From Streptomyces sp. AA1529 (GTDB lineage Bacteria; Actinomycetota; Actinomycetes; Streptomycetales; Streptomycetaceae), in assembly GCF_000280905.1 (NCBI RefSeq), contig NZ_ALAP01000041.1, positions 62,001-126,000 of the forward strand: a DNA stretch of 64,000 nucleotides, written 5' to 3'. Under the pieces are notes generated by a model. That model was not told the DNA's origin and did no database searches. It saw only the letters and a list, made by a program, of their open reading frames with translations. The stretch's first letter is position 1. Each line of letters opens with the position of its first letter. Position numbers and translations under genes: made by a program. Below, piece by piece: positions 26,080-35,881 of the stretch.

Positions 26080-27006
26080 TCACATCGGTCGCTCGGTCCC
26101 CGGTGCGGGGTCCGGCGGCGGGGCGGGCAGCACCTCGCGGGCCACCTCCAGCACGCTGCGCAGGGCCGGGGAGGGGTTGTCCGCACGCCAGGCGAGCGCC
26201 GAGCGGAGCACCACCGGCGGTCCGTCGAGCGGGCGGTAGACCAGTCCGGTCTGCTGGATGTGGGTGCAGGAGGTGAGCGTGAGGGTGACCCCGACACCCA
26301 TCGCCACCAGCGCGAGGATCGTGTACGAGTCCGGGGCCTCCTGGACGACGCGGGGGATGTGGCCCGCTCGCTCGCAGGTCCGGAACGTGGCGTCGCGGAG
26401 GCTGGAGCCGGTGTCGGCGGGAAAGCTGACGAACGGTTCCCCGGCCAGCTCCGCGACGTCGACCCGCTCCCGGCGTGCCAGCGGATGGTCCGAGGCGAGG
26501 GCGCACACCAGCTCCTCCTCGGCGATCATCCGGGTCTCCACGCCGGGCCGGTCCACGGGCAGCCGTACGAAGCCGAGGTCGAGGGAGCCCTCGGCGACCC
26601 GGGCGAGAGCCCGGTTCGCGTAGTTCTGCCCCTGCATCACCAGCTCGATACCGGGGTGCGCGGTGCGGACCCCGCGGGTGAGCAGGGGCAGTGCGGTGTG
26701 GCTGGAAGCGCCCGCGAACCCCACGCTCACCCGGCCGTGTTCACCGCGCCCGGCGGCCCGGGCGAAGCGGGTGGCGGCCTCCAGATCGGCCAGCACCCCG
26801 CGGACCGGCTCCAGGAAGGACTCGCCCGCGCCGGTCAGCCGCACCGACCGGGTGCTGCGCTCGAACAGCCGCACTCCGAGTTCCCGCTCCAACTGGCGGA
26901 TCTGCTGGCTCAGCGGCGGCTGGGCCATGTGCAGCCGCTTGGCCGCCCGGCCGAAGTGCAGTTCCTCGGCCACGGCCACGAACGCGGCGAGGTACCGCAG
27001 TTCCAC
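26080..27006 (-). CDS. LysR-family transcriptional regulator
   Basis: Regulator of 308 residues. The N-terminal winged helix is classical: ELRYLAAFVAVAEELHFGRA, AKRLHMAQPPLSQQIRQLER, LGVRLFERSTRSVRLT. The rest is a LysR substrate-binding domain (GRVSVGFAGASSHTALP onward). GTG at 27006 directly precedes the conserved ELRYLAAF. It is divergent from the hydroxyacyl-CoA dehydrogenase gene and upstream of the thiolase gene, so it probably controls this beta-oxidation cluster in response to a CoA ester or free acid. A LysR-type box lies in the divergent region. Confidence 0.92.
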   Translation of the reverse strand: MELRYLAAFVAVAEELHFGRAAKRLHMAQPPLSQQIRQLERELGVRLFERSTRSVRLTGAGESFLEPVRGVLADLEAATRFARAAGRGEHGRVSVGFAGASSHTALPLLTRGVRTAHPGIELVMQGQNYANRALARVAEGSLDLGFVRLPVDRPGVETRMIAEEELVCALASDHPLARRERVDVAELAGEPFVSFPADTGSSLRDATFRTCERAGHIPRVVQEAPDSYTILALVAMGVGVTLTLTSCTHIQQTGLVYRPLDGPPVVLRSALAWRADNPSPALRSVLEVAREVLPAPPPDPAPGTERPM

Positions 27007-27137
27007 GGCGGGCTCACTTCCGGTAGACCGGCGGGAGTTCCGAGGTGCGGCGTCGGAGAGCCCGCCGGGCGGGGTCGGATCGGCCCCGTGGCGGGGCCAC
27101 TGATCTGTTGCTCGTCTTAAAAAGACTCTAATTTGGT

Positions 27138-27154
27138 ATTGGACTCGGATCAAT
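27138..27154. promoter_or_regulatory. LysR-type box (ATTG-N9-CAAT) in the divergent promoter
   Basis: attggactcggatcaat contains an inverted repeat ATTG...CAAT with the T-N11-A spacing typical of LysR operators. It lies in an unusually AT-rich strip (27114-27154) between the divergent LysR and dehydrogenase genes, where autoregulation and activation would be expected. Confidence 0.5.
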
Positions 27155-27199
27155 GGTCGCTGACAGCGTAGCCCCGCGAGGTGCGCAGAGGGAGCGTTC

Positions 27200-28684
27200 A
27201 TGCGGATCAGGATTGTGGGAGCCGGCACCATGGGGCGGGGGATCGCCCAGTGGGCCGTCATGGCCGGCCACACCGTCGAACTGGCCGACGCGCGGCCCGA
27301 GGCGGTGCCCGAGGCGGTGTCCTTCGTCCGCGCCATGCTGGAGCGCGCCGCCGAGAAGGGGCGGATGGGCCGCGCGGACGCCGACCGCGCCGCGGCCGCC
27401 CTGGTCGAACTGGAGTCGCCGTACGCGGCGGGCGGCGCCGAGGCTCCGGGGCTGGTGATCGAGGCGGTGCTGGAGGACCTCGACACCAAGGCCGAGCTGT
27501 TCACCGGACTGGAGCGGGCGCTGCCCGCCGCGACGGTCTTCGCCACCAACACCTCCTCGCTCTCCGTCACCCGGATCGGTGCGCGGCTCGGCGACCCGGG
27601 CCGGCTCGCCGGGCTGCACTTCTTCAACCCGGTCCCGCTGATGCGGCTCGTCGAGGTGGTGCCCGGGGCCGCCACCCGCGAGGAGGTGCCGGAGTTCCTC
27701 GCGGCACTGGTGGCCGAGTCCGGGCACCACCCGGTGACCGTGGCCGACACCCCGGGCTTCCTGGTCAACCACGCCGGGCGGGGGCTGGTGACCGAGGCGT
27801 TCGCGCTGCTGGAGGAGTCCGTCGCGGGCCATCCGGCGATCGACCGCATCGCCCGCGACGTGCTCGGACTGCGGATGGGCCCGTTCGAACTCATGGATCT
27901 GACGGGGCTGGACGTCACCGCCGCGGTGATGGACACCGTCTGGGACGGCTTCCGGCACGCCGACCGGCTGCGGCCCTCCTACCTCCCGGCCAACCGGGTC
28001 GCCGCCGGGCTCCACGGGCGCAAGTCGGCGCGGGGCTTCTACTCCTACGGCGAGGGCGATCCCGGGCCCGGACTGCCCGAGCCCCGGATCGGGGGCGGCG
28101 ACCCCGCGCGGGCCGTACGGCTGGTCGGGGACGGACTCGCCGGACTGGGCACGCCGCGGGAACCCGCGGCCGACGCGCTGGTGCTGGTGCCGACCTGGGG
28201 CACCTCGGTGTCGGCCGCGGTCGCCGCCGACGGACTGCCCGCCGGGCGCACCCTGGGCGTCGACCCGCTCTCGCTGGGCACCCCGCGCCGGGTGCTGGCC
28301 GTGACGCCCGCGACCGACGGCCAGGCGGTACGCGACGCGGTGGCCGTACTGGCCCGGGACGGGCACGCGGTGAGCGTCGTACGGGACACCGCCGGCTCGG
28401 TCGCGCAGCGGCTGTTCGCCTCGATCGTGAACGTCGCCACCGGGATCGCCGAGCGCGGCATCGCCGCCCCGGACGACATCGACACCGCCGTCACCCTCGG
28501 GCTCGGCTATCCGCACGGGCCGTTGGCCTGGGCCGACACCGTGGGCTCGGCGCGGATCCTCTCCCTGCTCCGGGCGCTGGCGCAGGAGACCGGCGACCCC
28601 CGCTACCGCCCCACCCCCTGGCTCACCCACCGGGCGAACCTGGGGCTGCCGCTGCGCACCCCGATGCCGGATCTGCCGGAATGA
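27200..28684 (+). CDS. 3-hydroxyacyl-CoA dehydrogenase (PaaH/FadB2-like)
   Basis: NAD-dependent enzyme of 494 residues that oxidises 3-hydroxyacyl-CoA to 3-ketoacyl-CoA. It opens with the Rossmann motif IVGAGTMGRGIAQWAVMAGH, then IEAVLEDLDTKAELF, NTSSLSVTRIG, the catalytic GLHFFNPVPLMRLVEVV (His) and TPGFLVNHAGRGL. Two C-terminal dehydrogenase domains follow: one around FELMDLTGLDV, a second around residues 400-470 with RLFASIVNVATGIAERG and GLGYPHGPLAWAD. The double C-terminal arrangement at about 500 residues is that of the PaaH type. ATG at 27200 follows gggagcgttc. Acts with the thiolase and acyl-CoA dehydrogenase next door. Confidence 0.94.
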   Translation: MRIRIVGAGTMGRGIAQWAVMAGHTVELADARPEAVPEAVSFVRAMLERAAEKGRMGRADADRAAAALVELESPYAAGGAEAPGLVIEAVLEDLDTKAELFTGLERALPAATVFATNTSSLSVTRIGARLGDPGRLAGLHFFNPVPLMRLVEVVPGAATREEVPEFLAALVAESGHHPVTVADTPGFLVNHAGRGLVTEAFALLEESVAGHPAIDRIARDVLGLRMGPFELMDLTGLDVTAAVMDTVWDGFRHADRLRPSYLPANRVAAGLHGRKSARGFYSYGEGDPGPGLPEPRIGGGDPARAVRLVGDGLAGLGTPREPAADALVLVPTWGTSVSAAVAADGLPAGRTLGVDPLSLGTPRRVLAVTPATDGQAVRDAVAVLARDGHAVSVVRDTAGSVAQRLFASIVNVATGIAERGIAAPDDIDTAVTLGLGYPHGPLAWADTVGSARILSLLRALAQETGDPRYRPTPWLTHRANLGLPLRTPMPDLPE

Positions 28685-28778
28685 CCGGCCCACGGTGGGC
28701 GGGGTCGCGGGCGGGCCGGACCGGCCGGGCGCTTCGGGGAACCGGTTCGCAGCGGTGTTCGCAGCAGAGAGGGAGAGC

Positions 28779-29966
28779 ATGGACCAGCGGGACTTCGGGC
28801 TGAGCGCGGAGCAGCGGGACTTCCGCGCACTGGCACGTGACTTCGTCGACCGGGAGGTCGTACCGCACGCACGGGAGTGGGACCGGGCGGAGGCGGTGGA
28901 CCCCGGCATACCGCGGCGGCTGGGCGAACTCGGATTCCTCGGCCTCACCCTGCCCGAGGCGTACGGCGGAGTGCCGGCCGACATGCTGTCCTACACGGTG
29001 GTGACCGAGGAACTGGGCCGCGGTGACTCCTCGGTGCGCGGCATCGTCTCCGTCTCGCTCGGCCTCGTCGCCAAGACGATCGCCGCCCACGGCAGCGAGG
29101 AGCAGAAGCAGGAGTGGCTGCCGCGGCTGGCCGCCGGGACGGCGCTCGGCTGCTTCGGACTCACCGAGCCGGAGACCGGCTCGGACGCCGGGTCGCTGCG
29201 CACCCGCGCCCGGCGGGCCCCCGGCGGCCCGGCCGGTACCGGGCAGGGCGGCGACTGGATCATCGACGGCGCCAAGATGTTCATCACCAACGGCACCGTC
29301 GCCGACGTGGCCCTCACCTTCGCGCGGACCGCCGAGGACGGCATCACCGCCTTCCTCGTCCCCACCGACGCGGCGGGCTTCTCCGCGACCGCGGTCCACG
29401 GCAAGCTCGGCCTGCGGGGCCAGGCCACGGCCGAACTCTCCTACGAGGGGGTGCGGGTGCCGGACTCCGCGCGCCTGGGCGGGGTCGGCAGGGGGCTCGG
29501 TATCGCGCTCGGCGCGCTCTCCCGGGGGCGGATCTCGGTGGCGGCCGGTGCGGTCGGCCTGGCGCAGGGAGCGCTGGACGCGGCCGTCGGTTACGCCACC
29601 GAGCGGGAGCAGTTCGGCAGGCCGGTCGCCGCCTTCCAACTGGTGCAGGAGCTGCTGGCCGATTCGGAGGTGGCGGTCCGTGCCGCCCGGTTGCTCACCC
29701 GGCAGGTGGCGCAGATGGCGGACGCGGGCGCCACGCCCAAGCAGTACGCGACCGAGGCGTCGGTGGCCAAGTACCACGCCTCCGAGACGGCCGTGCGGGT
29801 CAGCGGCGACTGCCTGCAGACCTTCGGCGGTTACGGCTTCATCGACGAGTACCCCGCCGGCAGATATCTGCGGGACGCCCGGGTGCTCACGCTGTACGAG
29901 GGCACCAGCCAGGTGCAGAAGCTGCTCATCGGCCGCGCGTTGACCGGGATCGACGCCATGGTGTGA
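28779..29966 (+). CDS. Acyl-CoA dehydrogenase
   Basis: FAD enzyme of 395 residues that introduces the alpha-beta double bond in acyl-CoA. Motifs: GFLGLTLPEAYGG, CFGLTEPETGSDAGSL (FAD/substrate contacts), DGAKMFITNGTVADV, REQFGRPVAAFQL, CLQTFGGYGFIDEYP and RVLTLYEGTSQVQKLLIGR, with Glu374 in the position of the catalytic base. ATG at 28779 has agggagag upstream. It follows the hydroxyacyl-CoA dehydrogenase by 94 bases on the same strand, so the pair is probably one transcription unit, ending in an 8-bp tandem repeat. Confidence 0.95.
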   Translation: MDQRDFGLSAEQRDFRALARDFVDREVVPHAREWDRAEAVDPGIPRRLGELGFLGLTLPEAYGGVPADMLSYTVVTEELGRGDSSVRGIVSVSLGLVAKTIAAHGSEEQKQEWLPRLAAGTALGCFGLTEPETGSDAGSLRTRARRAPGGPAGTGQGGDWIIDGAKMFITNGTVADVALTFARTAEDGITAFLVPTDAAGFSATAVHGKLGLRGQATAELSYEGVRVPDSARLGGVGRGLGIALGALSRGRISVAAGAVGLAQGALDAAVGYATEREQFGRPVAAFQLVQELLADSEVAVRAARLLTRQVAQMADAGATPKQYATEASVAKYHASETAVRVSGDCLQTFGGYGFIDEYPAGRYLRDARVLTLYEGTSQVQKLLIGRALTGIDAMV

Positions 29967-29971
29967 CGTGT

Positions 29972-30041
29972 GCCGGGCAGCCGGGCAGCCGGGCAGCCGG
30001 GCAGCCGGGCAGCCGGGCAGCCGGGCAGCCGGGCAGCCGGG
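29972..30041 (+). repeat. 8-bp tandem repeat gccgggca, 8.75 copies
   Basis: Eight perfect units of gccgggca plus a partial ninth begin five bases after the acyl-CoA dehydrogenase stop. The unit is not a multiple of three and lies outside genes. It is a likely slippage-prone repeat useful for strain typing. Confidence 0.95.
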
Positions 30042-30083
30042 GCCCCGGGTGGTCCGGGGGCCGACCGGGGCCGGGCCGCCGGT

Positions 30084-30100
30084 GCCCCCCCGGGGGGGGC
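30084..30100. terminator. C/G homopolymer hairpin between convergent genes
   Basis: gccccccc followed directly by gggggggg can fold on itself between the convergent acyl-CoA dehydrogenase and acyl-CoA synthetase genes. With the GC-rich inverted repeats at 30041-30080 it may end transcription. Homopolymers of this length are also a common place for sequencing errors. Confidence 0.4.
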
Positions 30101-30134
30101 CGCTCCGGGCGCGGTTGACCTCAGCTGTCCGCCG

Positions 30135-32081
30135 TCAGCGGCCCGGACCGTCCTGGGCGTAGAGGGCTTCGATGTCGGCCGCGTACGCCTCGGCCACGGC
30201 GGCGCGCTTGACCTTCAGCGACGGGGTCAACAGGCCGTTCTCCTCGGTGAACTCGCCCTCGACGATCCGGAACCGGCGGATGGACTCGGCCGTCGAGACG
30301 GCTTCGTTCGCGTGGTCGACGGCCCGCTGCACGGCGGCGACCAGTTCGGGATCCTCGCGCAGTGCGGCGAGCGGAGTGCCGGACGGCCGCTTGCGCACCC
30401 GGAGCCAGTGGGCGACCGCTTCCGGGTCGAGGGTGACCAGCGCCCCCACGTAGCGGCGGCCGTCGCCGACGACCATGCACTGCGCGACCGGCGGCCGGCT
30501 GCGCAGCCGGTCCTCCAGCGGAGCGGGGGAGACGTTCTTGCCGCCGCTGGTGATGAGGATGTCCTTCTTGCGGCCGACGATGGTCAGATAGCCCTCCGCG
30601 TCCAGGGTTCCCAGGTCGCCGGTGGCGAACCAGCCGTCGTCGAGCACCTCGGCGGTCTCCCGGGGGCGGTTGCGGTACCCGCCGAAGACGATGCCGCCCT
30701 TGACGAGGATCTCTCCGTCGTCCGCGATGCGCACGGCGGTGCCGGGCACCGGGCGGCCGACGGTCCCGGGACGCGGGGCGAGCGGCGGGGTGAGGGTGGC
30801 GGCCGCCGAGGTCTCCGTGAGTCCGTATCCCTCGTAGACGGTGATGCCGGCGGCCCGGAAGAACAGGTTCAGCCGGCGGTCCAGGGGGGAGCCGCCGCTG
30901 ATGGCGTGCCGGAGCCTGCCGCCCAGCTCCTTGCGGATCCGCCGGTAGACCAGCAGGTCGTACACGCCCCGGGCCAGCCGCAGGCCCGGTCCCGGGCCGC
31001 TGCCGGTGCCCAGGAAGCGGGCCAGGTCCGCCTCGCCGAAGCGCACCGCGATCCGGTCCGCGCGCTCGAAGGAGGAACCGCGGCCCAGCCGCTCGGCCGT
31101 CTCGCGCCCGGTGTCGTGGATCTTCTCGAAGAGGTAGGGCACGCCGACGATGAACGTCGGGCGGAAGGAGCGCATCTCGGGGCGCAGCTCCGCGGGCTTG
31201 ATGCTGGGCCAGTGCCCGAACTCGATCCGTGCGGTCAGGCACGCGATCTGCAGGGTCCGGCCGAGGATGTGGGCGAGGGGCAGGAAGAGCAGGGTGGCCG
31301 CGGTCTGCCCGGTGACCTCCTTGAAGATCGGGTGCAGCAGTTCGACGGTGTTGGCCGCCTCGGCGTGCAGGTTGCCGTGGCTGAGCATGCAGCCCTTGGG
31401 CCTGCCGGTGGTGCCCGAGGTGTAGCAGAGGGTCGCGACGGTGCCGGGGCCGAGCGCGGCGCGGCGGCGGGTGAGTTCCTCGTCGGGGGTCCGGCGGCCG
31501 AGCTCGGCGAGCAGGTCCAGCGCCGGGCGGCCGTCCGCCGCCGGGTCGATCCGCCACAGCCGGGGCGGGGATTCCTGTGCGGCGAGCGCGGGGGCGACCG
31601 TGGCCGCGTGGTCGGCGGTCTCGACGAACAGGTGGGCCGCGCCCGAGTCGCGCAGGATCCACTCGACCTGCTCGGCGGAGGAGGTGGGGTAGACGGGGAC
31701 GGTCTGGCCGCCGGCGGCCCAGACGGCGAAGTCCAGGACGCACCACTCGTAGCGGGTGCGGCACATCACGCCCACCCGCGCCCCGGGCTCCAGTCCCGCC
31801 GCGACCAGACCCCTGGCCGCGTCGGTGACCTCACGTGCGAAGGCGGCCGCGGAGACGGGCAGCCACCCGTCCGCGGTCCTGCGGCGTATGACGGTCGCGT
31901 CGGGCGCCTCGGCGGCGTTGGTGAAAGGCAGGTCGGCGAGGCTGCCGGTGGCCGGTGGCGGGGCCAGCGCCTCGGCCCGGGCCGACCGGATCCGGCCGTC
32001 CTCCTCGATCACCTCCACGGGGCCGCGGTTTGCCAGGTCGCTGCGGCGTTTCGCGGCCTTGAGGTTCTTCCGGACGCCCAT
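30135..32081 (-). CDS. Long-chain fatty-acyl-CoA synthetase (FadD15-like)
   Basis: AMP-forming synthetase of 648 residues. Sequence order: VCRTRYEWCVLDFAVW-like region (N-domain), CYTSGTTGRPKGCMLSHGN (P-loop), FLPLAHILGR, EGYGLTETSAAATL, DDGWFATGDLGTLDAEGYL, VGRKKDILITSGGKNVSPAPLE and a C-terminal SLKVKRAAV in place of the usual catalytic Lys segment. It is of the long, membrane-associated class with the LLHPIFKEV linker that uses long-chain acids. ATG at 32081. Its promoter region is shared with the first secreted protein of the Mce-linked block and contains two TTAC-N6-GTAA palindromes, so it may feed imported lipid into beta-oxidation. Confidence 0.93.
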   Translation of the reverse strand: MGVRKNLKAAKRRSDLANRGPVEVIEEDGRIRSARAEALAPPPATGSLADLPFTNAAEAPDATVIRRRTADGWLPVSAAAFAREVTDAARGLVAAGLEPGARVGVMCRTRYEWCVLDFAVWAAGGQTVPVYPTSSAEQVEWILRDSGAAHLFVETADHAATVAPALAAQESPPRLWRIDPAADGRPALDLLAELGRRTPDEELTRRRAALGPGTVATLCYTSGTTGRPKGCMLSHGNLHAEAANTVELLHPIFKEVTGQTAATLLFLPLAHILGRTLQIACLTARIEFGHWPSIKPAELRPEMRSFRPTFIVGVPYLFEKIHDTGRETAERLGRGSSFERADRIAVRFGEADLARFLGTGSGPGPGLRLARGVYDLLVYRRIRKELGGRLRHAISGGSPLDRRLNLFFRAAGITVYEGYGLTETSAAATLTPPLAPRPGTVGRPVPGTAVRIADDGEILVKGGIVFGGYRNRPRETAEVLDDGWFATGDLGTLDAEGYLTIVGRKKDILITSGGKNVSPAPLEDRLRSRPPVAQCMVVGDGRRYVGALVTLDPEAVAHWLRVRKRPSGTPLAALREDPELVAAVQRAVDHANEAVSTAESIRRFRIVEGEFTEENGLLTPSLKVKRAAVAEAYAADIEALYAQDGPGR

Positions 32082-32152
32082 CTGTTCGGCTCCTGTTCGC
32101 GGGGGCGGGGTGGTGCCTGGGCCGGTGCGCGCTTGGTGACAGGACTGTCAAC

Positions 32153-32166
32153 TTACTCATGCGTAA
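32153..32166. promoter_or_regulatory. TTAC-N6-GTAA palindrome, copy 1
   Basis: ttactcatgcgtaa, about 70 bases upstream of the acyl-CoA synthetase start. First of three related sites that all read TTAC-N5-CGTAA. Confidence 0.55.
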
Positions 32167-32368
32167 GGAGAATGCAATGCCCCGGACACCCCGAGCCCCC
32201 GCCCGGTCCGCGAGCGCCCGGCCGTCAGGGTGCCGCGGACCGGACGTCGGGCCGTCCCGCTGCTCAGTCACCGATGAAGGCCGTCGCAGCATTGCGTCGG
32301 CACAGACAAGAAACGTCCCTTGCCGCCCGGCTTCGAAAGAAATCAAGGAATGGCTGTTGCATGCTCAG

Positions 32369-32382
32369 TTACCCGCTCGTAA
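32369..32382. promoter_or_regulatory. TTAC-N6-GTAA palindrome, copy 2
   Basis: ttacccgctcgtaa, flanked by g and c so that the arms become GTTAC/GTAAC, 157 bases upstream of the first secreted protein gene. Confidence 0.55.
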
Positions 32383-32538
32383 CGTTCAATTCCACCGGGG
32401 CGCCGCCATTCCGTCGGCGCCATGGCTCGCGAGTCATATTCGGCCGCATTCCGCGGCCCGGACCCCGTGGTCCGTCCCGAGTCGGCCACGGGGTCCACCC
32501 ATGCGCGTAAGTGCGTTCCTCGACCTTCAGGAGCTGAT

Positions 32539-33213
32539 ATGAGACGCACGCTGTCCGGATCCTCCCGCCGCCCGGCCGCGCGCCGCGCGACCGTGGCCGT
32601 CGCGGCCGTCCTCGGCTGTGTCGCCCCGGTCCTGGCCGCCGGTGCCGCGCACGCGGAGTCCGGAGCCGCCGCGGCACCCGTCCGCCTCGACTACCCGATC
32701 ACCGGCACCACCCATCTCGCCGGCACCGACAGCGACCTTGCCCTGGGCCCCGGCACCCTGAAGACCTCGACGAACCTGACCACCGGCGCGCTCACCGCGC
32801 AGACCCTGCTCCCGGACGCGCCCGGTTCCTTCAAGGCGCTGGGCATCCCGGTCACCGTCACCACCGAGTTCATCGAGGAGGAGCCCACCACCGGAACGCT
32901 GGACGTGCGGACCGGCGAGGTCAGCACCACCTCGCATCTCACCCTCCGGCTGAAGCACCTCAAGATCGGCGGCATCCCCACCCCGGTCGGGCCGTACTGC
33001 AAGACGAAGACCCCGGCGGTCATCGACCTGGACTCCGAGCCCGGATTCAACGTCTTCAAGGGCGGCAAGCTGAGCGGGACCTACACCATCCCCAAGTTCG
33101 AGCACTGCCTGCTGGCCACCCCGGTCATCAACAGCATGGTGCCGGGCGACGGCAACACCCTCACGCTCGACCTGGACCAGGCGTCCGCGCCCACCGACCC
33201 CGCCACCTCCTGA
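32539..33213 (+). CDS. Secreted protein related to the Mce-linked exported protein downstream
   Basis: Exported protein of 224 residues with a twin-Arg-containing, Sec-like signal peptide (RRTLSGSSRRPAARR, hydrophobic core AVAAVLGCVAPVLAAGA, cleavage near AHAES). The mature part has a two-Cys domain: GIPTPVGPYCKTKTP...FNVFKGGKLSGTYTIPKFEHC. The same pattern (GVPLDVGPRCRTARP...LKGGILRAKFEIPPFTGC) is found in the exported protein encoded at 35882-37435, so the two are paralogous over about 70 residues. Function unknown; position suggests extracytoplasmic lipid binding or delivery to the Mce transporter. ATG at 32539 follows caggag. Confidence 0.8.
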   Translation: MRRTLSGSSRRPAARRATVAVAAVLGCVAPVLAAGAAHAESGAAAAPVRLDYPITGTTHLAGTDSDLALGPGTLKTSTNLTTGALTAQTLLPDAPGSFKALGIPVTVTTEFIEEEPTTGTLDVRTGEVSTTSHLTLRLKHLKIGGIPTPVGPYCKTKTPAVIDLDSEPGFNVFKGGKLSGTYTIPKFEHCLLATPVINSMVPGDGNTLTLDLDQASAPTDPATS

Positions 33214-33258
33214 TCCCACGCCTCGCGCGGGATCCGCGTCCGCCGCTGCCCCGGGGCG

Positions 33259-34614
33259 TCAGCCGCCCTCGTGCCCCCGGGGCAGTTCCGGCTCCCGGCC
33301 CTGTGCGTGCACGGCCCCCGGGGGCCGCGTGCCCGCCCGGCGCCGCAGATGCTGGGCACGCAGCGCCAGTTCGGTCGCGAACCGCTGGTCGGGATCGCCG
33401 AGCTGGGCGCCCATGACGCGCTTGAGCGCCCGCATCCGGTAGCGCACCGTCTGCGGGTGCACATGCAGGATCTCCGCCATCTGAGCCGCCGTCCCCCGCG
33501 TCGTCAGCCAGGTGCGCAACGTGTCGACCAGCCGCTCCCGCTGCCCCGGGGTCAGCCCGGAGAGCGGAGCCAACTGCCGTACGGCCAGCCGCTCGGCCAG
33601 CGCCGGGTCGCCCATCAGCCACAGCGTCACCAGATGGTCCTCGCACCGGGTCAGCCCCGCCTGCGGAAGGGCACCCGACTCCACGAGGGAGAGCGCCTGC
33701 CGCGCCCAGCGCAGCGAGTCGGCCGCGCCGCCCAGCTCCACCGTCACCCCGAGCACCGCGCGGCGGCCCGCCAGTGCGGTCTCCAGCATGGCCGTGCGCG
33801 GCCCGTCGATCTCGCCGGGCACCAGCAGGTGCGGCCGCTGGTCGCCCAGTTCGGCCAGTACGTCCTCGTCCAGCCGCCCCGGCAGCCGTAACCCGTTGCG
33901 TCCGGCATCCGGGCTCAGCGCCACCAGGGTCACCCGCTCCGGAATGCGCCAGCCGACCCGGCGGGCCAGTTCGGCCAGCGGGGAGGGCGGCGCGGGACCC
34001 GAATCGGCCGGAGCGCGCTGCCCGTCGGCGGGCCCGGAGCCGCGGCGGGTGCCGACGGCATCGGCGACCCCGGCCAGGATCAGCCGCAGCAGCCGGCCCC
34101 GCTGCGACTCCCACGCATCCTCCCCGCCGCCCTTCGCGGCCACATAGCCCTCGCGGCACAGCGACTCGATCACGTCCGTGTAGGCGAACACCGCGTCGGC
34201 GAAGGCGACGATCAGGGATGCGGGCAGGTTGTAGCGGGTCCCCACGGTCGTCGCGCGGCGCAGCCCCACCCGGGCCCCGATCCGCAGCGCCGACTGGAGG
34301 CAGTGCAGCCCCCGGCCCTCGTGTGCCTCGAACGCGCCTAATCTGCGGCAGAGCTGGTCCCGCTCGGCGGTGGAGGCCGTCGGGTCGGCGACCAGCTCGA
34401 CGAAGCTGGTGAGGTTCTGCCGCACGCAGTGCAGCAGCACCGTCCGGTACGAACCCTCCAGCAGCGGCCGGTACTCGGGTACGGCGCGGCCGATCTCCTG
34501 CATCATCTCCTCGGCCACGACGGGGAGTTCGGGCCACATCACGGAGGCCAGTTCCTGGGGGAGCGCTCCCGGCGCCTGCGTGCGGGCCCGAGAGGCTGCT
34601 GCTGACTGCACCAT
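33259..34614 (-). CDS. PucR-type transcriptional regulator
   Basis: Regulator of 451 residues with a CdaR/PucR layout: a long N-terminal sensor region (FVELVADPTASTAERDQLCR and SALRIGARVGLRRATTVGTR), a central GGDEF-like remnant (VTLVALSPDAG, ALAGRRAVLGVTVELGG), and a C-terminal HTH_30 domain, LVDTLRTWLTTRGTAAQMAE then ILHVHPQTVRYRMRALKRVM. ATG at 34614 follows ggaaggt. It is enclosed by the secreted-protein genes of the Mce-linked block and by the three palindromes, which makes it the best candidate for their DNA-binding protein; that link is inference. Confidence 0.9.
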   Translation of the reverse strand: MVQSAAASRARTQAPGALPQELASVMWPELPVVAEEMMQEIGRAVPEYRPLLEGSYRTVLLHCVRQNLTSFVELVADPTASTAERDQLCRRLGAFEAHEGRGLHCLQSALRIGARVGLRRATTVGTRYNLPASLIVAFADAVFAYTDVIESLCREGYVAAKGGGEDAWESQRGRLLRLILAGVADAVGTRRGSGPADGQRAPADSGPAPPSPLAELARRVGWRIPERVTLVALSPDAGRNGLRLPGRLDEDVLAELGDQRPHLLVPGEIDGPRTAMLETALAGRRAVLGVTVELGGAADSLRWARQALSLVESGALPQAGLTRCEDHLVTLWLMGDPALAERLAVRQLAPLSGLTPGQRERLVDTLRTWLTTRGTAAQMAEILHVHPQTVRYRMRALKRVMGAQLGDPDQRFATELALRAQHLRRRAGTRPPGAVHAQGREPELPRGHEGG

Positions 34615-35818
<1,204 letters not shown>

Positions 35819-35834
35819 CCGCTCGCCGTCCGCC

Positions 35835-35861
35835 GCACCCGCCCCGGCAAGGGGCGGGTGC
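35835..35861 (+). terminator. Hairpin between two secreted-protein genes
   Basis: gcacccgcccc and ggggcgggtgc form a perfect 11-bp stem with a five-base loop (ggcaa). It is 17 bases after one stop and 20 before the next start, so it is likely a partial terminator that lets some transcription into the mce operon. Confidence 0.75.
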
Positions 35862-35881
35862 TGCCCTCTCCGAGGAGTCCC

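Larger units (their letters stand above)
32082..32538. other. Divergent promoter region with two TTAC-N6-GTAA palindromes
   Basis: About 460 bases between the acyl-CoA synthetase and the secreted protein gene. It carries palindromes at 32153-32166 and 32369-32382. An open frame at 32159-32542 is present but has no coding character. Base composition is clearly lower in GC at 32285-32400 (e.g. gaaatcaaggaatgg), as expected of a promoter. Confidence 0.5.

Noticed and set aside
32159..32542. 127-residue open frame in the intergenic region before the first secreted gene
   Set aside because: An aaggag lies near its start, but the translation is Pro/Arg/Ser-rich without motif, the ATG is inside a palindrome, and it runs into the next gene's start. 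It looks like promoter DNA.
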